Part shown: positions 1-55,807 of the stretch, piece by piece
How the letters are laid out: each line of letters opens with the position of its first letter
How positions within the stretch are numbered: position 1 is the stretch's first letter
Assembly: GCA_054601695.1 (NCBI GenBank)
Contig: BAAHQB010000028.1
Location: 310,001-374,000, forward strand
From: Amorphochlora amoebiformis
Taxonomy: Eukaryota > Cercozoa > Chlorarachniophyceae
Length of the DNA: 64,000 nucleotides
Direction of reading: 5' to 3'
Position numbers and translations under genes: made by a program
The notes under the pieces: generated by a model
What the model was told of the DNA's origin: nothing
Databases searched by the model: none
Seen by the model: only the letters and a program-made list of their open reading frames with translations

Positions 1-27
1 TCGGGGAATGGGCAACAGAGTCGGTAA

Positions 28-3183
<3,156 letters not shown>

Positions 3184-3194
<11 letters not shown>

Positions 3195-3440
3195 CCCTAA
3201 CCCTAACATTTGGAGGAGTCAATGGTCCTCGGACTAAGACATGCTTAATAATGTGATCGTAACATGCTACTAGCTAACCCTAATCCTAACCCTAACCCTA
3301 ACCCTAACCCTAACCCTAACCTTAACCCTAACCTCTGTAAATCCTAAGACTAACCCTTATTCTACAGCTAATCCTAACCATAACCCTAACCCTAACCCTA
3401 ACCCTAATTCTAACTCAAAATCTACATAAACCGTAGTCTT
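3184..3440 (+). repeat. interstitial telomeric array (CCCTAA)n with ~50 bp core element
   Basis: CCCTAA hexamers and variants. A core at about 3210-3260 begins gagtcaatggtcctcggact and continues through aagacatgct. The array starts inside the last BSD codons and fills the gap to the PDZ gene together with TA repeats. Confidence 0.92.
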
Positions 3441-3499
3441 AATCAATGTTAGGCTGAGTTTACCTAACCCTAATATTAGCCCGTGACCTATTATAAATT

Positions 3500-7188
<3,689 letters not shown>

Positions 7189-7189
7189 G

Positions 7190-7222
<33 letters not shown>

Positions 7223-7363
7223 ATGTATATAGGTATATTATACATATGTATGTGTAGTTATATGTGTGTATATTTACATATATATTATTTATATGTATAT
7301 ATATGTATATTTGTGCCTATGACACTGGCCTTCCTGCTCCCTAATCCTGACACTCCTACTGGT

Positions 7364-7405
<42 letters not shown>

Positions 7406-7679
7406 CATATATATATATATATTTATATATATATATATATATATATGTGTATGTATATAGGTATATTATACATATGTATATATAGTTATATATATATATA
7501 TGTATATTTACATATATATTATTTATATGTATATATATGTATATATGTGCCTATGACACTGGCCTTCCTGCTCCCTAATCCTGACACTCCTACTGGTTGT
7601 ACATATATATATATATATATGCCTATGACAATCTTCTTTTTACTTCCTAATCCAGAAGATACTGCCGAGGGATATGTGC

Positions 7680-7722
<43 letters not shown>

Positions 7723-7724
7723 TA

Positions 7725-7771
<47 letters not shown>

Positions 7772-7815
7772 ATATATATATATATATATGCATACATATA
7801 TATATATATATATAG

Positions 7816-7880
7816 GGCGGCATCTTACTACGGCCGAGAATCCCAAACCCTTAGCCCTGAGTACTTCGTCCAACTACACG

Positions 7881-7918
<38 letters not shown>

Positions 7919-7960
7919 TATATATATATCTATGTATATATATATATATATATATACAGT

Positions 7961-8017
<57 letters not shown>

Positions 8018-8126
8018 TAATATATATATATATATATATCTATGTACATTTGACATAATTAGGTATATGTATTGCATATGTGAACATGTACATTATATAT
8101 GTATACACTCAAGTAAATATATATGT

Positions 8127-8172
<46 letters not shown>

Positions 8173-8352
8173 TGCATACTTCTACCTACGCATAAATAGA
8201 AAATGCTACAATTAACTGACCCCTAATCCTAACCCTAACCCTAACCCTAACCCTAACCTAACCCTAACCTAGCCCTGCAGCCGGAAGCCAAGAAGCAAAT
8301 GATAGCAGAGTGGATACTCAATATCCTCCACATTCTAAACCTGAGGAAAAAG
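7816..8352 (+). CDS. two uncertain exons after the PDZ domain
   Basis: Islands 7816-7882 and 8281-8352 have clear AG acceptors and GT donors. Read as a PDZ C-terminus in phase, they give a Ser/Thr-rich tail ending at TGA 8300-8302. Read in another frame they give [19 protein letters not shown] joined to [20 protein letters not shown], which looks more protein-like but does not match the phase of exon 7. The second exon follows a telomeric array and the acceptor ccctgcag. Neither reading matches a family I know. Confidence 0.35.
8221..8275 (+). repeat. interstitial telomeric repeat (CCCTAA)n
   Basis: About eight hexamers end directly before the acceptor ccctgcag of the exon at 8281. Confidence 0.9.
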
Positions 8353-8370
8353 GTCCTTAAAATCTCTCCC

Positions 8371-8386
8371 GCTTTTTTTTTTCTTT

Positions 8387-8425
<39 letters not shown>

Positions 8426-8530
8426 CTCTTTTTTTTTTCTTTTTTTTTTCTTCCCTTTTTTTTTTGCTGTTTTTTTTTTTCTTTTTCCTCTCCCTTTCTC
8501 TGTTTTTTTTTGCTCCCTTTCTTTAATTGT
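8371..8530 (+). repeat. pyrimidine tract, T-runs with C
   Basis: About 150 nt of T8-T12 runs separated by C or CTC. It lies downstream of the exon ending at 8352. No coding potential. Confidence 0.9.
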
Positions 8531-8612
8531 TTTTCTTTTACAATCTATATCTGACGAGAAGGTATCTCGTACTTTCTCTATTTCTCTATATAGTTTAGAT
8601 ACACATGTAAAC

Positions 8613-8669
<57 letters not shown>

Positions 8670-8803
8670 TATTCCTCTCCCTTTCTCTGTTGTTTTTTGC
8701 TCCCTTTCTTTAATTGTTTTTCTTTTACAATCTATATCTGACGAGAAGGTATCTCGTACTTTCTCTGTTTCTCTATATAGTTTATATACACATGTAAACG
8801 TAT
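8487..8803. repeat. direct repeat, ~130 bp, two copies
   Basis: 8487-8617 and 8673-8803 are nearly identical (tctgacgagaaggtatctcg in both), separated by TA repeat. Each contains a potential GT donor after gacgagaag, so this may be another duplicated exon edge whose exon I could not identify. Confidence 0.85.
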
Positions 8804-8870
8804 ATATATATATATATATGTATATTTAGATATATATATATGTATATATATATACATATATGTATGTATG

Positions 8871-8909
<39 letters not shown>

Positions 8910-9018
8910 GTGAATTACATGGATTCGAAACATGTATGCAGTTGTAAACGTGAATGTATATACATACATATATATATATATATATATGTGTATATATACA
9001 TATAGATATAAACATATA

Positions 9019-9057
<39 letters not shown>

Positions 9058-9225
9058 TATATATATAAACATTCATATATATTTGTTTGTATCTATAATG
9101 TATATATATATATATATATATATATGTAATATACATATATATATATATATATGCGTGTGTGTACATATATAAATATATATATACATATATTTCAATATAA
9201 TATATATATATATATATATATTTAC

Positions 9226-9274
<49 letters not shown>

Positions 9275-9302
9275 TATATATATTTTATATATATATATAT
9301 AT

Positions 9303-9360
9303 AACTAGGTCGTCTGGGAAATGTTGTCCCCTATCTCATATATATATTATATATTATATA

Positions 9361-9404
<44 letters not shown>

Positions 9405-9444
9405 CTAGGTCGTCTGGGAAATGTTGTCCCCTATCTCATATATA

Positions 9445-9500
<56 letters not shown>

Positions 9501-9551
9501 CTAGGTCGTATGGGCAATGTTGTCCGCTATCTCATATATATATATATTATA

Positions 9552-9589
<38 letters not shown>

Positions 9590-9618
9590 CTAGGTCGTCT
9601 GGGCAATGTTGTCCGCTA

Positions 9619-9680
<62 letters not shown>

Positions 9681-9729
9681 CTAGGTCGTATGGGCAATGT
9701 TGTCCCCTATCTCATATATATATATTATA

Positions 9730-9769
<40 letters not shown>

Positions 9770-9807
9770 CTAGGTCGTCTGGGCAATGTTGTACCCTATC
9801 TCATATA

Positions 9808-9847
<40 letters not shown>

Positions 9848-9927
9848 CTAGGTCGTCTGGGCAATGTTGTCCCCTATCTCATATATATATATTATATATA
9901 TATATAATATATATTATATATATTATT

Positions 9928-9967
<40 letters not shown>

Positions 9968-9971
9968 CTAG
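9303..9971 (+). repeat. seven truncated copies of an acceptor + exon start
   Basis: Units of 78-120 bp, each (TA)n then aactaggtcgtctgggcaat and gttgtcccctatctc, with copies beginning at 9303, 9403, 9499, 9588, 9679, 9768 and 9846. An eighth at 9966 continues into a full exon (9972-10036). All upstream copies are cut at the same place (ctatctc|ata). Differences between copies are single substitutions. Confidence 0.95.
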
Positions 9972-10034
9972 GTCGTCTGGGCAATGTTGTACCCTATCTC
10001 CTGGCCGGAGAAGGCTTTCAAATCACCCTCCCTC

Positions 10035-10074
<40 letters not shown>

Positions 10075-10290
10075 AAATATATATATATATATACCTGAGG
10101 GAACATATATATATTTATATACATATGTTAATATTATATAATCAATTGTGTATAAAAAACATTATTCAACCCCTCTAATGATGCTGTGATACCTCCAAAC
10201 CCTAACCCTAACCCTGACCCTAACCCTAACTCTAACCCTAACCCTAACCCTCTAATCGCAGGAGCCCACCCTTTCTGCACGTCAGATTCG
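9972..10290 (+). CDS. two probable 5' exons upstream of the oxidoreductase
   Basis: 9972-10036 lies between the acceptor ctag and the donor CAG|gtatat. In the frame compatible with the next exon it reads [20 protein letters not shown]. 10262-10290 follows a telomeric array and the acceptor aatcgcag and reads EPTLSARQI, leaving two bases that complete the first codon of the exon at 10787. All three frames of the first exon are open, so the choice rests on phase only. No initiator Met was found; whether these belong to the oxidoreductase is inferred. Confidence 0.4.
10029..10102. other. inverted repeat spanning a 5' splice site
   Basis: Arms tccctcaggtat (10029-10040) and atacctgaggga (10091-10102) are perfect complements, with a self-complementary TA tract between. 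The left arm contains the exon end and GT donor of the exon ending at 10036. Confidence 0.85.
10196..10257 (+). repeat. interstitial telomeric repeat (CCCTAA)n
   Basis: Roughly ten hexamers, some variant, just before the acceptor tctaatcgcag of the exon at 10262. Confidence 0.9.
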
Positions 10291-10364
<74 letters not shown>

Positions 10365-10560
10365 TTATGTGTTATATACATATGTAGATATACATACATA
10401 TATATATATATATATAAATATATGCATTAGGGTCTATTATAATATACTACGTGTATGGAAATATTACATAAATACATAGAAACATACACACATATCATAT
10501 ACATTATACATATATATAATATATGTATACACATAAAGAGAAAGAGGAAATATATATACT

Positions 10561-10604
<44 letters not shown>

Positions 10605-10700
10605 AATATATATATAATATATATATAATATATATATATATATACATACATACATACATACAAATATGCAAATAGATATACATATATTCCTATATGTATA

Positions 10701-10720
10701 CCACGCCTATTCGGTGGGGT
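10701..10720 (+). repeat. truncated upstream copy of oxidoreductase exon A
   Basis: cacgcctattcggtggggta resembles the first bases of the exon at 10787 (cacccctgttcggtggggta) and then runs into TA/TACA repeat. Confidence 0.7.
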
Positions 10721-10786
10721 ATATACATACATACATACATACACACAAATGTACAAATATACATACATACATAAATACATATATAG

Positions 10787-20747
<9,961 letters not shown>

Positions 20748-21530
20748 GGGCGACGTCACCTTCAGATCGGTCACCCAGACACGATCAGATCGAGAAGAAT
20801 CTATTTGATATATATAACTCGAATTATAACTCGAGACCAGTACCCCATCGACAGCCGTCCAGATTCTAGAGATTCTAGTTCGTGCCCGAAGATGATAAGT
20901 TAACGAAAGATATATAATTTACTTCAGATCTGAATATAATGTCATAAATATAATATATCCAGAATTTCCAGAATCTAAAAGAATATCCCACATCATACGA
21001 TACTGACTGCACTGATACTACAGTATTACTGGTATTAGCATGCTACAGTGAGAGTTAAGTGTCAAGGTCTGAGAGGGATGTATTTTTTAGATCTAGTAAA
21101 TAGCCTTTGAATCAAGAGTTTCAAATACCGCGATTAACTTAAAGTCTCCAAACTACACAGTTAGAACTTATACTACACAGGCGCACTATCTAGACTACAT
21201 ACAAACGCATGCATTCACTGTGAATGATTCGCGTGGGTGCAACTAACGTTGGTTACAATTAACCTATGGTTAAACTTCCGTGAACAACGATACGCTTATA
21301 ATTAAGGTTGTACATATACTAAGACTCTACATGACTTGGCTATATCTGGTATATCCAGCATATACTTACAATACTGATACATGAGTCTACTTAGTGTAGT
21401 TAATCTTCTAATTAATCTAGTTAATGTACACCGCGCACTTAGTCTAGTATTGCGCACATTTCTTGAGTCGCGTAATGATCTAATGATTATGGTCGTCTAG
21501 GTCATGTTGTCGATATCTAGCTTGAAACCG
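20748..21530. other. ~780 bp unique non-coding stretch
   Basis: Follows the oxidoreductase stop. It is free of TA microsatellite and telomeric repeats, moderately AT-rich, with no open frame above background and no convincing splice pair. Probably the intergenic region between two convergent genes. Confidence 0.6.
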
Positions 21531-21539
21531 CCTAAATGT

Positions 21540-21649
21540 GTATAAGATATGAGGAAATGTACAAAAACATACACCCTCTCTCATATATACATACATATAT
21601 GTGTATATAATATATATATGTGTGTGTATATATATTGCATATATATATA

Positions 21650-21689
<40 letters not shown>

Positions 21690-21726
21690 GAATACGTATA
21701 CATAAATATATAAATTCTGATATATA

Positions 21727-21769
<43 letters not shown>

Positions 21770-21815
21770 AATATATATATATATATATGTAGATACATAT
21801 CATACATACGTTTGC

Positions 21816-21863
<48 letters not shown>

Positions 21864-22001
21864 ATATATATATTATATACATATGGGCATATTGTATTTA
21901 TTCATTCTGGAATAGTTGTATGAGAAAGAAAGAGAAAAGAGAGATAGTATACATATATAGTTACATATACATATATATATATATATATTCATATATACTT
22001 G

Positions 22002-22049
<48 letters not shown>

Positions 22050-22080
22050 ACATCTATATATATATGTATATATATATGTA

Positions 22081-22128
<48 letters not shown>

Positions 22129-22177
22129 GAGGTAGATTTATGATACATTTTACATGCACATATATACACATGTGTAT

Positions 22178-22216
<39 letters not shown>

Positions 22217-22248
22217 CATATATGATATGTATCGTGTGGAGAGACAAA

Positions 22249-22285
<37 letters not shown>

Positions 22286-22300
22286 TATATGTACATATAT
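21540..22300. repeat. (TA)n-rich intergenic block
   Basis: TA repeats with (CA)n near 22180. Lies between the convergent oxidoreductase and coiled-coil genes. No gene was seen. Confidence 0.85.
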
Positions 22301-22607
22301 GAAAGAGAGAGATGAGAGAGAGAGAAGAGAGAGTAAGAGAAAGATGAGAGAGAGAGAGAGAGATAAGAGACAGAGAGAAACAAAAAGAGAGATAGATAAG
22401 GGAGAGAGATAAATTAGAGAGAAAGCGATAAGAGAGAGAGAGAGAGAGAGATAAGAGAAAGAGAGAGAAATAAGAGAGAGATGAGAGAGGGAGAGAGAGT
22501 ATATGAGAGAGAGAGAGAGATAGAGAGAGAGAGTATATGAGAGAGAGAGATAGAGAGCGAGAGAGAGAGAGCGCGAGAAAGAGATGAAGAGACAGAGGGA
22601 GAGTGTA
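22300..22607. repeat. (GA)n purine array
   Basis: About 300 bp of GA/GAGAGATAAGA units directly after the stop of the coiled-coil gene (in its direction). Arg/Glu or Ser/Leu frames here are artefacts. Confidence 0.93.
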
Positions 22608-22614
22608 GCACAAT

Positions 22615-47008
<24,394 letters not shown>

Positions 47009-47062
47009 AGTTGAGTTCGAGACTTTGCCCCTGTACAGATATTATGTATATATAAATATAAC

Positions 47063-47112
<50 letters not shown>

Positions 47113-47165
47113 TGTAGCTGGAGGATCTAGAGCTCGAGAATGCCCGCAAGTCACGGATGCCGAAA

Positions 47166-47461
47166 AGTTCGCCGAAAATACCTAGTTGAGTCTTGACACG
47201 GATTATATTTGAAATAACCAACTCAAGCTGGAGTCCGAATTCCTCCCGACTGAGTTGAGAGTGGGTGAGATTATCAACCTCCAATCGGGGTACTTGGCTC
47301 TATCTTGTTAGATTTGCTAGCGAGATACTAATGATCAGCGGGAACATCTCAACTTCACTATCCTTCTTCAGGAGTCCGAGGTTGGACGGAAAACCAATTA
47401 GAAACAAGAAATCACACTTCTACTGGAGAAGAGGCTGCAATAGCAACGACATATATGTATG

Positions 47462-47503
<42 letters not shown>

Positions 47504-47566
47504 GTACACAAATAAATATATATAGAAATAGACATACGCATACACATGTATTCGAAAAATCCACAC

Positions 47567-47603
<37 letters not shown>

Positions 47604-47644
47604 CATATATATAATATATATATATACATAGACATACAATATAC

Positions 47645-47675
<31 letters not shown>

Positions 47676-47930
47676 CATATATATATATATACAAAAAATG
47701 TGTATAGAAATACACATACGCATACACTGTACTTATATTTATGAAACAAGCACGTAGTGATAGAACACCTCTAAAGAAAGTAAAGCAAAAGGTCGGACGA
47801 GTGGTGTCATTAATGCTTCGTGTGTTATGTGTACGTAGCATAATACAAACTACGAAATACCTAGACTTATTGGTTTTCCAATAGTCGATATTTGGGTCTC
47901 CATCGCGCTTGCTAGAAGTATATATATATA
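47166..47930 (+). CDS. uncertain plus-strand exons
   Basis: Possible exons about 47230-47266 ([12 protein letters not shown]), then after a short intron ending tactaatgatcag a second one to about 47450 ([29 protein letters not shown]). Further right, an island near 47752-47794 ([13 protein letters not shown]) and one near 47842-47920 ([20 protein letters not shown]) are also open with splice sites. Phases are compatible pairwise, but no family is recognised and minus-strand frames are also open. Divergent from the coiled-coil gene. Confidence 0.3.
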
Positions 47931-47997
47931 TATATGTAAATATACATATATATATATATATATGTAAATATTTTTATATGTAAATATATTACACAAG

Positions 47998-48052
<55 letters not shown>

Positions 48053-48414
48053 CATAATACGTACATATACATGTAAATATATATATATATGTACATATAT
48101 TTATATATCACATGTGCACTTGTCAAATTTTGACCCAAAAGCCACCCTCTCCTCACCTATAGTTGTTTCTAAACCCTAGTCTCTTACTATCAAAGTCTCA
48201 CACACTGCAGGTGACATTAATCATACATGACATTAATCATACATGCACTGGCATGGAAAGAAAGTTACGCAATTTTGTAAGAACAAATATGTTAATCGAA
48301 AGTCTCTATCTGCCCGTAATTATCCCTAGACCCCCAAAATCCTCATACAACTGTGATAAGTACCGTCAGTTATCGCTGACATTCAGTGCATATCGTACAT
48401 TAGATTTGACAAAC

Positions 48415-48824
48415 CTGTTATTGGGCTTCGGGTCCTCTAACGGCAGCTGAAAGTCGTCTACTGGATCCCTCGCTGCATAATGCCATATTTTTCGAGAGCA
48501 TGAACTGACGTCAGTATCGCTAACCTCTCTCTCTCTCTTTCTCCTCTTCCTCTATCCTAAAGTCCTAGTCCCCTTCCTCTCTCCTCTCCTCCCTCCAACT
48601 CAACCCAGGCTCTTGTAAGTGAGGAAAGTTAAAGGGAGAATGAGATGGAGAGGAGGAAGAGGAGAGGGAAGGAATAGAGAGCGAAATAATGGATCAAATA
48701 GCTATTTCCACTCATTTCCACCCCAACGCCCTCTGGATTCTCTCTATAGATATGTATTCGAAGTTTGAACGTATTCGTAACCTCTTCGTCTAGATCGCGA
48801 GTTAATAGGGGCAAGCGACGACAT
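48415..48824 (-). CDS. uncertain small minus-strand gene
   Basis: A possible first exon at 48782-48824 (ATG, MSSLAPINSRSRRR, donor gttacg) joins in phase to 48415-48472 (DPVDDFQLPLEDPKPNN). The end is unresolved; a nearby acceptor would add three codons and TGA. A second frame through the first exon is also open. Divergent from RPB9, starting about 220 bp upstream of it. Confidence 0.3.
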
Positions 48825-49044
48825 CTTTCCTGACCTCAGAAAGGTCAACCGTTGCCGCCATGCATCGAGCGTGACATTGCAACGTGACAAACGTCGATTA
48901 AAATCCCGGGGCTCACGGAAATTCACGGGGGTTCGGAAAGCAATATATTCTTTAGATATATCTTGATAGTTCGACCTGTGATAACTCTCCGGGGTCCAAA
49001 ATTCTGGATTCCGTAAGCTCGAACGGCCGCCACGGCCAGAGGCG

Positions 49045-49516
49045 ATGCAGTTGTGCTCCGAATGGTAATTATTTACATGATTTTAAACCCAAAAAATTGC
49101 AAATATTGTCCCGGGTGAGATGGGCGATCATTCATATATTGTTTCCACAGCAAAAACCTGCTTTATCCCGTCGCCGGCCGGGACAGGAAGCTCTACTTTA
49201 AGTGCAAGCGATGCGACGGGCGTCGCGTGGGGGCCGAGAGGCAGGCAGACAATAAGATATTCGAAAATAAGCTTCTTCACGTCAGGTTACTATCCTTGAG
49301 CCATTCCTTTCTTCTCATGAGATCTAAACCTTCCCATTTCGCAGCGATAGCGTGGAGGCAGTCATCCACAAGGACCTTACCCTTGATCCGGGGCTTCCCC
49401 GCCGCCGCGACGTAGAGTGCCCACGTTGCCATCAGAGTAACGTCAAGTATTTCTGTCCAATCAAGGAGACTATGGCGATCTATTTCATCTGTTGCCACTG
49501 CTACAATTGTGCGTGA
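49045..49516 (+). CDS. RPB9: RNA polymerase II subunit RPB9
   Basis: Exons 49045-49064, 49151-49285 and 49345-49516 give 108 residues. The first codons MQLCSEC join across the intron to KNLLYP, the usual RPB9 opening. Zinc ribbon 1: CSEC near residues 4-7 and CKRC further on. Zinc ribbon 2: LTLDPGLPRRRDVECPRCHQ, then YFICCHCYNC at the C-terminus. The DPxLPR linker with CPxC separates RPB9 from the pol I (RPA12) and pol III (RPC11) paralogues. RPB9 sits on the polymerase jaw and affects fidelity, start-site choice and TFIIS response. ATG 49045 is the first in frame after TAA 48982-48984. Introns are 86 and 59 bp without TA tracts. It is slightly shorter than the usual 114-125 residues, mainly at the N-terminus. 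Confidence 0.93.
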
Positions 49517-49906
49517 ATTAGATCCTTTGCCCCGCGTCTTTTCCGCTCACATAGATACTGTTCCGCCCCCCCCATGTGCCCCGCCCTCCACATCTTAATT
49601 TCACCTCCTTCCCCATGAGTTGCTCTCATTGCTTTGTGACCTTGGTATATGCCATGTATCAGACTGGAAGCAGGTCGACAAAGGAGATGAGAAGGAGGAT
49701 GCCAAGGATAAAAAGATAGTTCGTACTCCCACCCCTAATCCTATTGATCCATCTGTTTCCAACCCTCTCTCCTTCCCGATCTATCCCTTTCCGTTCCTTG
49801 CATCTTCATATATGTTCTTATTAACATAATTTAGATACATGTATGAGTGTTTTTTATTTGCAATGTATATATTTAATTATATGTATTATATATATATATA
49901 TATATG

Positions 49907-49951
<45 letters not shown>

Positions 49952-50191
49952 ATATATATATATATATATATGTGTATATATATGTATATATATATATATA
50001 TATATAATATTATATTATACACAAACATATACATATATATATATAATACATATATATACATATATATATATTTATATAATATATAAATATATATATATAT
50101 ATATACTCCCCCTCTCTCAATCATATATATATATGTATAAATATATGTGTATGTGTACACACACCCCTCTCTCAATCATATTATGTGTACA

Positions 50192-50232
<41 letters not shown>

Positions 50233-50351
50233 CTCCCCTTCTCTCAATCATACTATAAAACTACACACTCTCTAATATATATATATACACAGCACATCTC
50301 CACTCTCCCTCTCTCACTCTATACAAAAGCTGATCACGCAACTGTCTCAAG

Positions 50352-54249
<3,898 letters not shown>

Positions 54250-54292
54250 CAATCGTTGATGAATCTCCTAGTCGCAATTGTGAGGTGATCAC

Positions 54293-54343
54293 ACTGGTCC
54301 ACTTACGCTGGTCCATTTACGCTGGTCCATTTACGCTGGTCCA
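54293..54343 (+). repeat. 14 bp tandem repeat, 3-4 copies
   Basis: Units of acgctggtccattt immediately downstream of the duplicated-exon gene. Confidence 0.9.
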
Positions 54344-54344
54344 G

Positions 54345-54349
54345 TGTGC

Positions 54350-54390
<41 letters not shown>

Positions 54391-54538
54391 AATATATATA
54401 TATATGTATGTATATATATCAGATATAATATATATATATATAATTACATATATATATATATATATTTGTATATATAATTACATATATGTATATGTGTATA
54501 TACACACATATATATATATATATATATTATATAATTTT

Positions 54539-54570
<32 letters not shown>

Positions 54571-54790
54571 CATATATTGATGATATATACATGTATATAT
54601 GTCACAGACTAAGTCACTCACAGTATGATAGAAAGTAAACTTAATAAATATCTAGAGTTTATTTAACAAACCGTTAAAATTAACATTTTCTTCAGTGCAT
54701 ATCAATAATTTTTTCACATTATATATATATATAAAAATATATATACTAGATATACTACTAATACTAGTATATATATCTAGTATATATCTA

Positions 54791-54855
<65 letters not shown>

Positions 54856-55315
54856 CGCGTACATATATAATATTCTAGTATTATATATATGTATTAACTA
54901 GATTAATAATAGAATTCCAAAAGACGTAAAATTAACAACTTCATTTAATATTACTAGACAATACTATTCTAGCTATTAGTGCTCGATAGTTTAGTTTATA
55001 AATTGCACTGTGACTAGTATCAATCTGTGATCATGAATTACGAATTAATCCGCCTCATTTAGACTTTAAAATCCATTCAGATTTTCGATATCATAATTAT
55101 TGTGATAATATTATAAACGTACATTTAAATTATCATGCACGTAGTTTTACATGTTAACCCAGAGTACGAACAGAAGTAAGTTCTTGTATTCTGGTGCGCC
55201 ATGATTGCATCGAAAAATTATCAGTGAAAGTGTCGGCATTACGTGCGCACCGTAGCCTTTCAACGATTAACCAACCGTCTATGGAATTAACTTACCAACC
55301 GAAGAGTTCACCAGA
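54345..55315. other. intergenic TA repeat then unique AT-rich DNA
   Basis: 54345-54860 is TA microsatellite with unique islands. 54860-55315 is unique, AT-rich and shows no supported exon. It separates the duplicated-exon gene from the 61-residue gene. Confidence 0.6.
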
Positions 55316-55630
55316 TCACGAAGATTTGAAAGGGTTCTTTCCCATCATTCCAAGCGAAACGAGAAATCGAAAGTTGGCCTGCTTCTGCAATTAAGGTTTA
55401 GGTGAGGGGAATATATTAAGAGCAACGTATTACGCACCTCCTCGCCTAGTGCGGGATACACCATCCAAGATCCAATCATACCAACGGGTATGGCCCACGG
55501 GGCGAACTTGACAAGGGAGAAAGAGGATTTCACTGTCTGGGGGGTTAAAACAGTAATTCAGATCGCATTTTCGCCCAGTCTAGACGCTCTCCAACCCCTA
55601 AAATAGTCTTACCGCCTGAACGACTTTCAT
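55316..55630 (-). CDS. small single-pass membrane protein, 61 aa, 3 exons
   Basis: Exons 55613-55630, 55438-55536 and 55316-55384; introns 76 and 53 bp; phase 0 throughout. The product starts [19 protein letters not shown], continues with a hydrophobic segment [18 protein letters not shown], then a charged tail [19 protein letters not shown] and ends FKSS with TGA. Size and topology (short basic N-terminus, one membrane helix with a Pro kink) resemble small accessory subunits of mitochondrial respiratory complexes, but no family motif is recognised, so this is only a suggestion. Head-to-head with MLH1, 177 bp apart. Splice sites are good (gtaaga, gtgcgt; cccccag, attgcag), which supports a real gene. 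Confidence 0.55.
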
Positions 55631-55807
55631 AGTCTGACGAGGGTCGGTGCTTCCGGTGATTGTGCGCACCTGGGTGCGGGAGATCGACCTCAAGGCGACA
55701 CTGGATACGCGTGCGGCCATCGCAGCGGGCTACAAGTTTTTCGGCCGCAAAGATCTGTTTCTTCGGAAGCCAAAAATTGGCTTCCGTCAGGCGGGTTGCC
55801 CTTTCCC
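55631..55807. promoter_or_regulatory. shared divergent promoter region
   Basis: The 177 bp between the ATG codons of the minus-strand 61-residue gene and MLH1. GC-richer than its surroundings and free of TA repeats. No clear TATA box was seen. An in-frame open stretch on the plus strand has no ATG and is out of frame with MLH1. Confidence 0.5.
55764..55786 (+). other. perfect 10-bp-stem hairpin in the MLH1 5' leader
   Basis: cggaagccaa (55764-55773), loop aaa, ttggcttccg (55777-55786). It lies 21 nt before the MLH1 ATG. Confidence 0.85.

Noticed and set aside
9303-9971. Regularly spaced ~35 bp repeats resembling a CRISPR array
   Set aside because: Spacers are TA microsatellite, the last unit runs into an exon, and the genome is eukaryotic with spliceosomal introns.
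47042-47284. Minus-strand open frame with coiled-coil-like residues ([17 protein letters not shown])
   Set aside because: Open for about 60 codons, but its donor phase does not fit the neighbouring coiled-coil exon 46973-47030; plus-strand readings with short introns fit equally well.
47118-47450. Alternative genetic code, since a plus-strand frame reads as coiled coil if TAG is Gln
   Set aside because: MLH1 and the coiled-coil gene end at TAG in family-consistent or phase-consistent places, and RPB9 ends at TGA, so the standard code is used.
55194-55394. 66-codon plus-strand frame
   Set aside because: Antisense to exon 3 of the 61-residue gene, no start context, no family resemblance.
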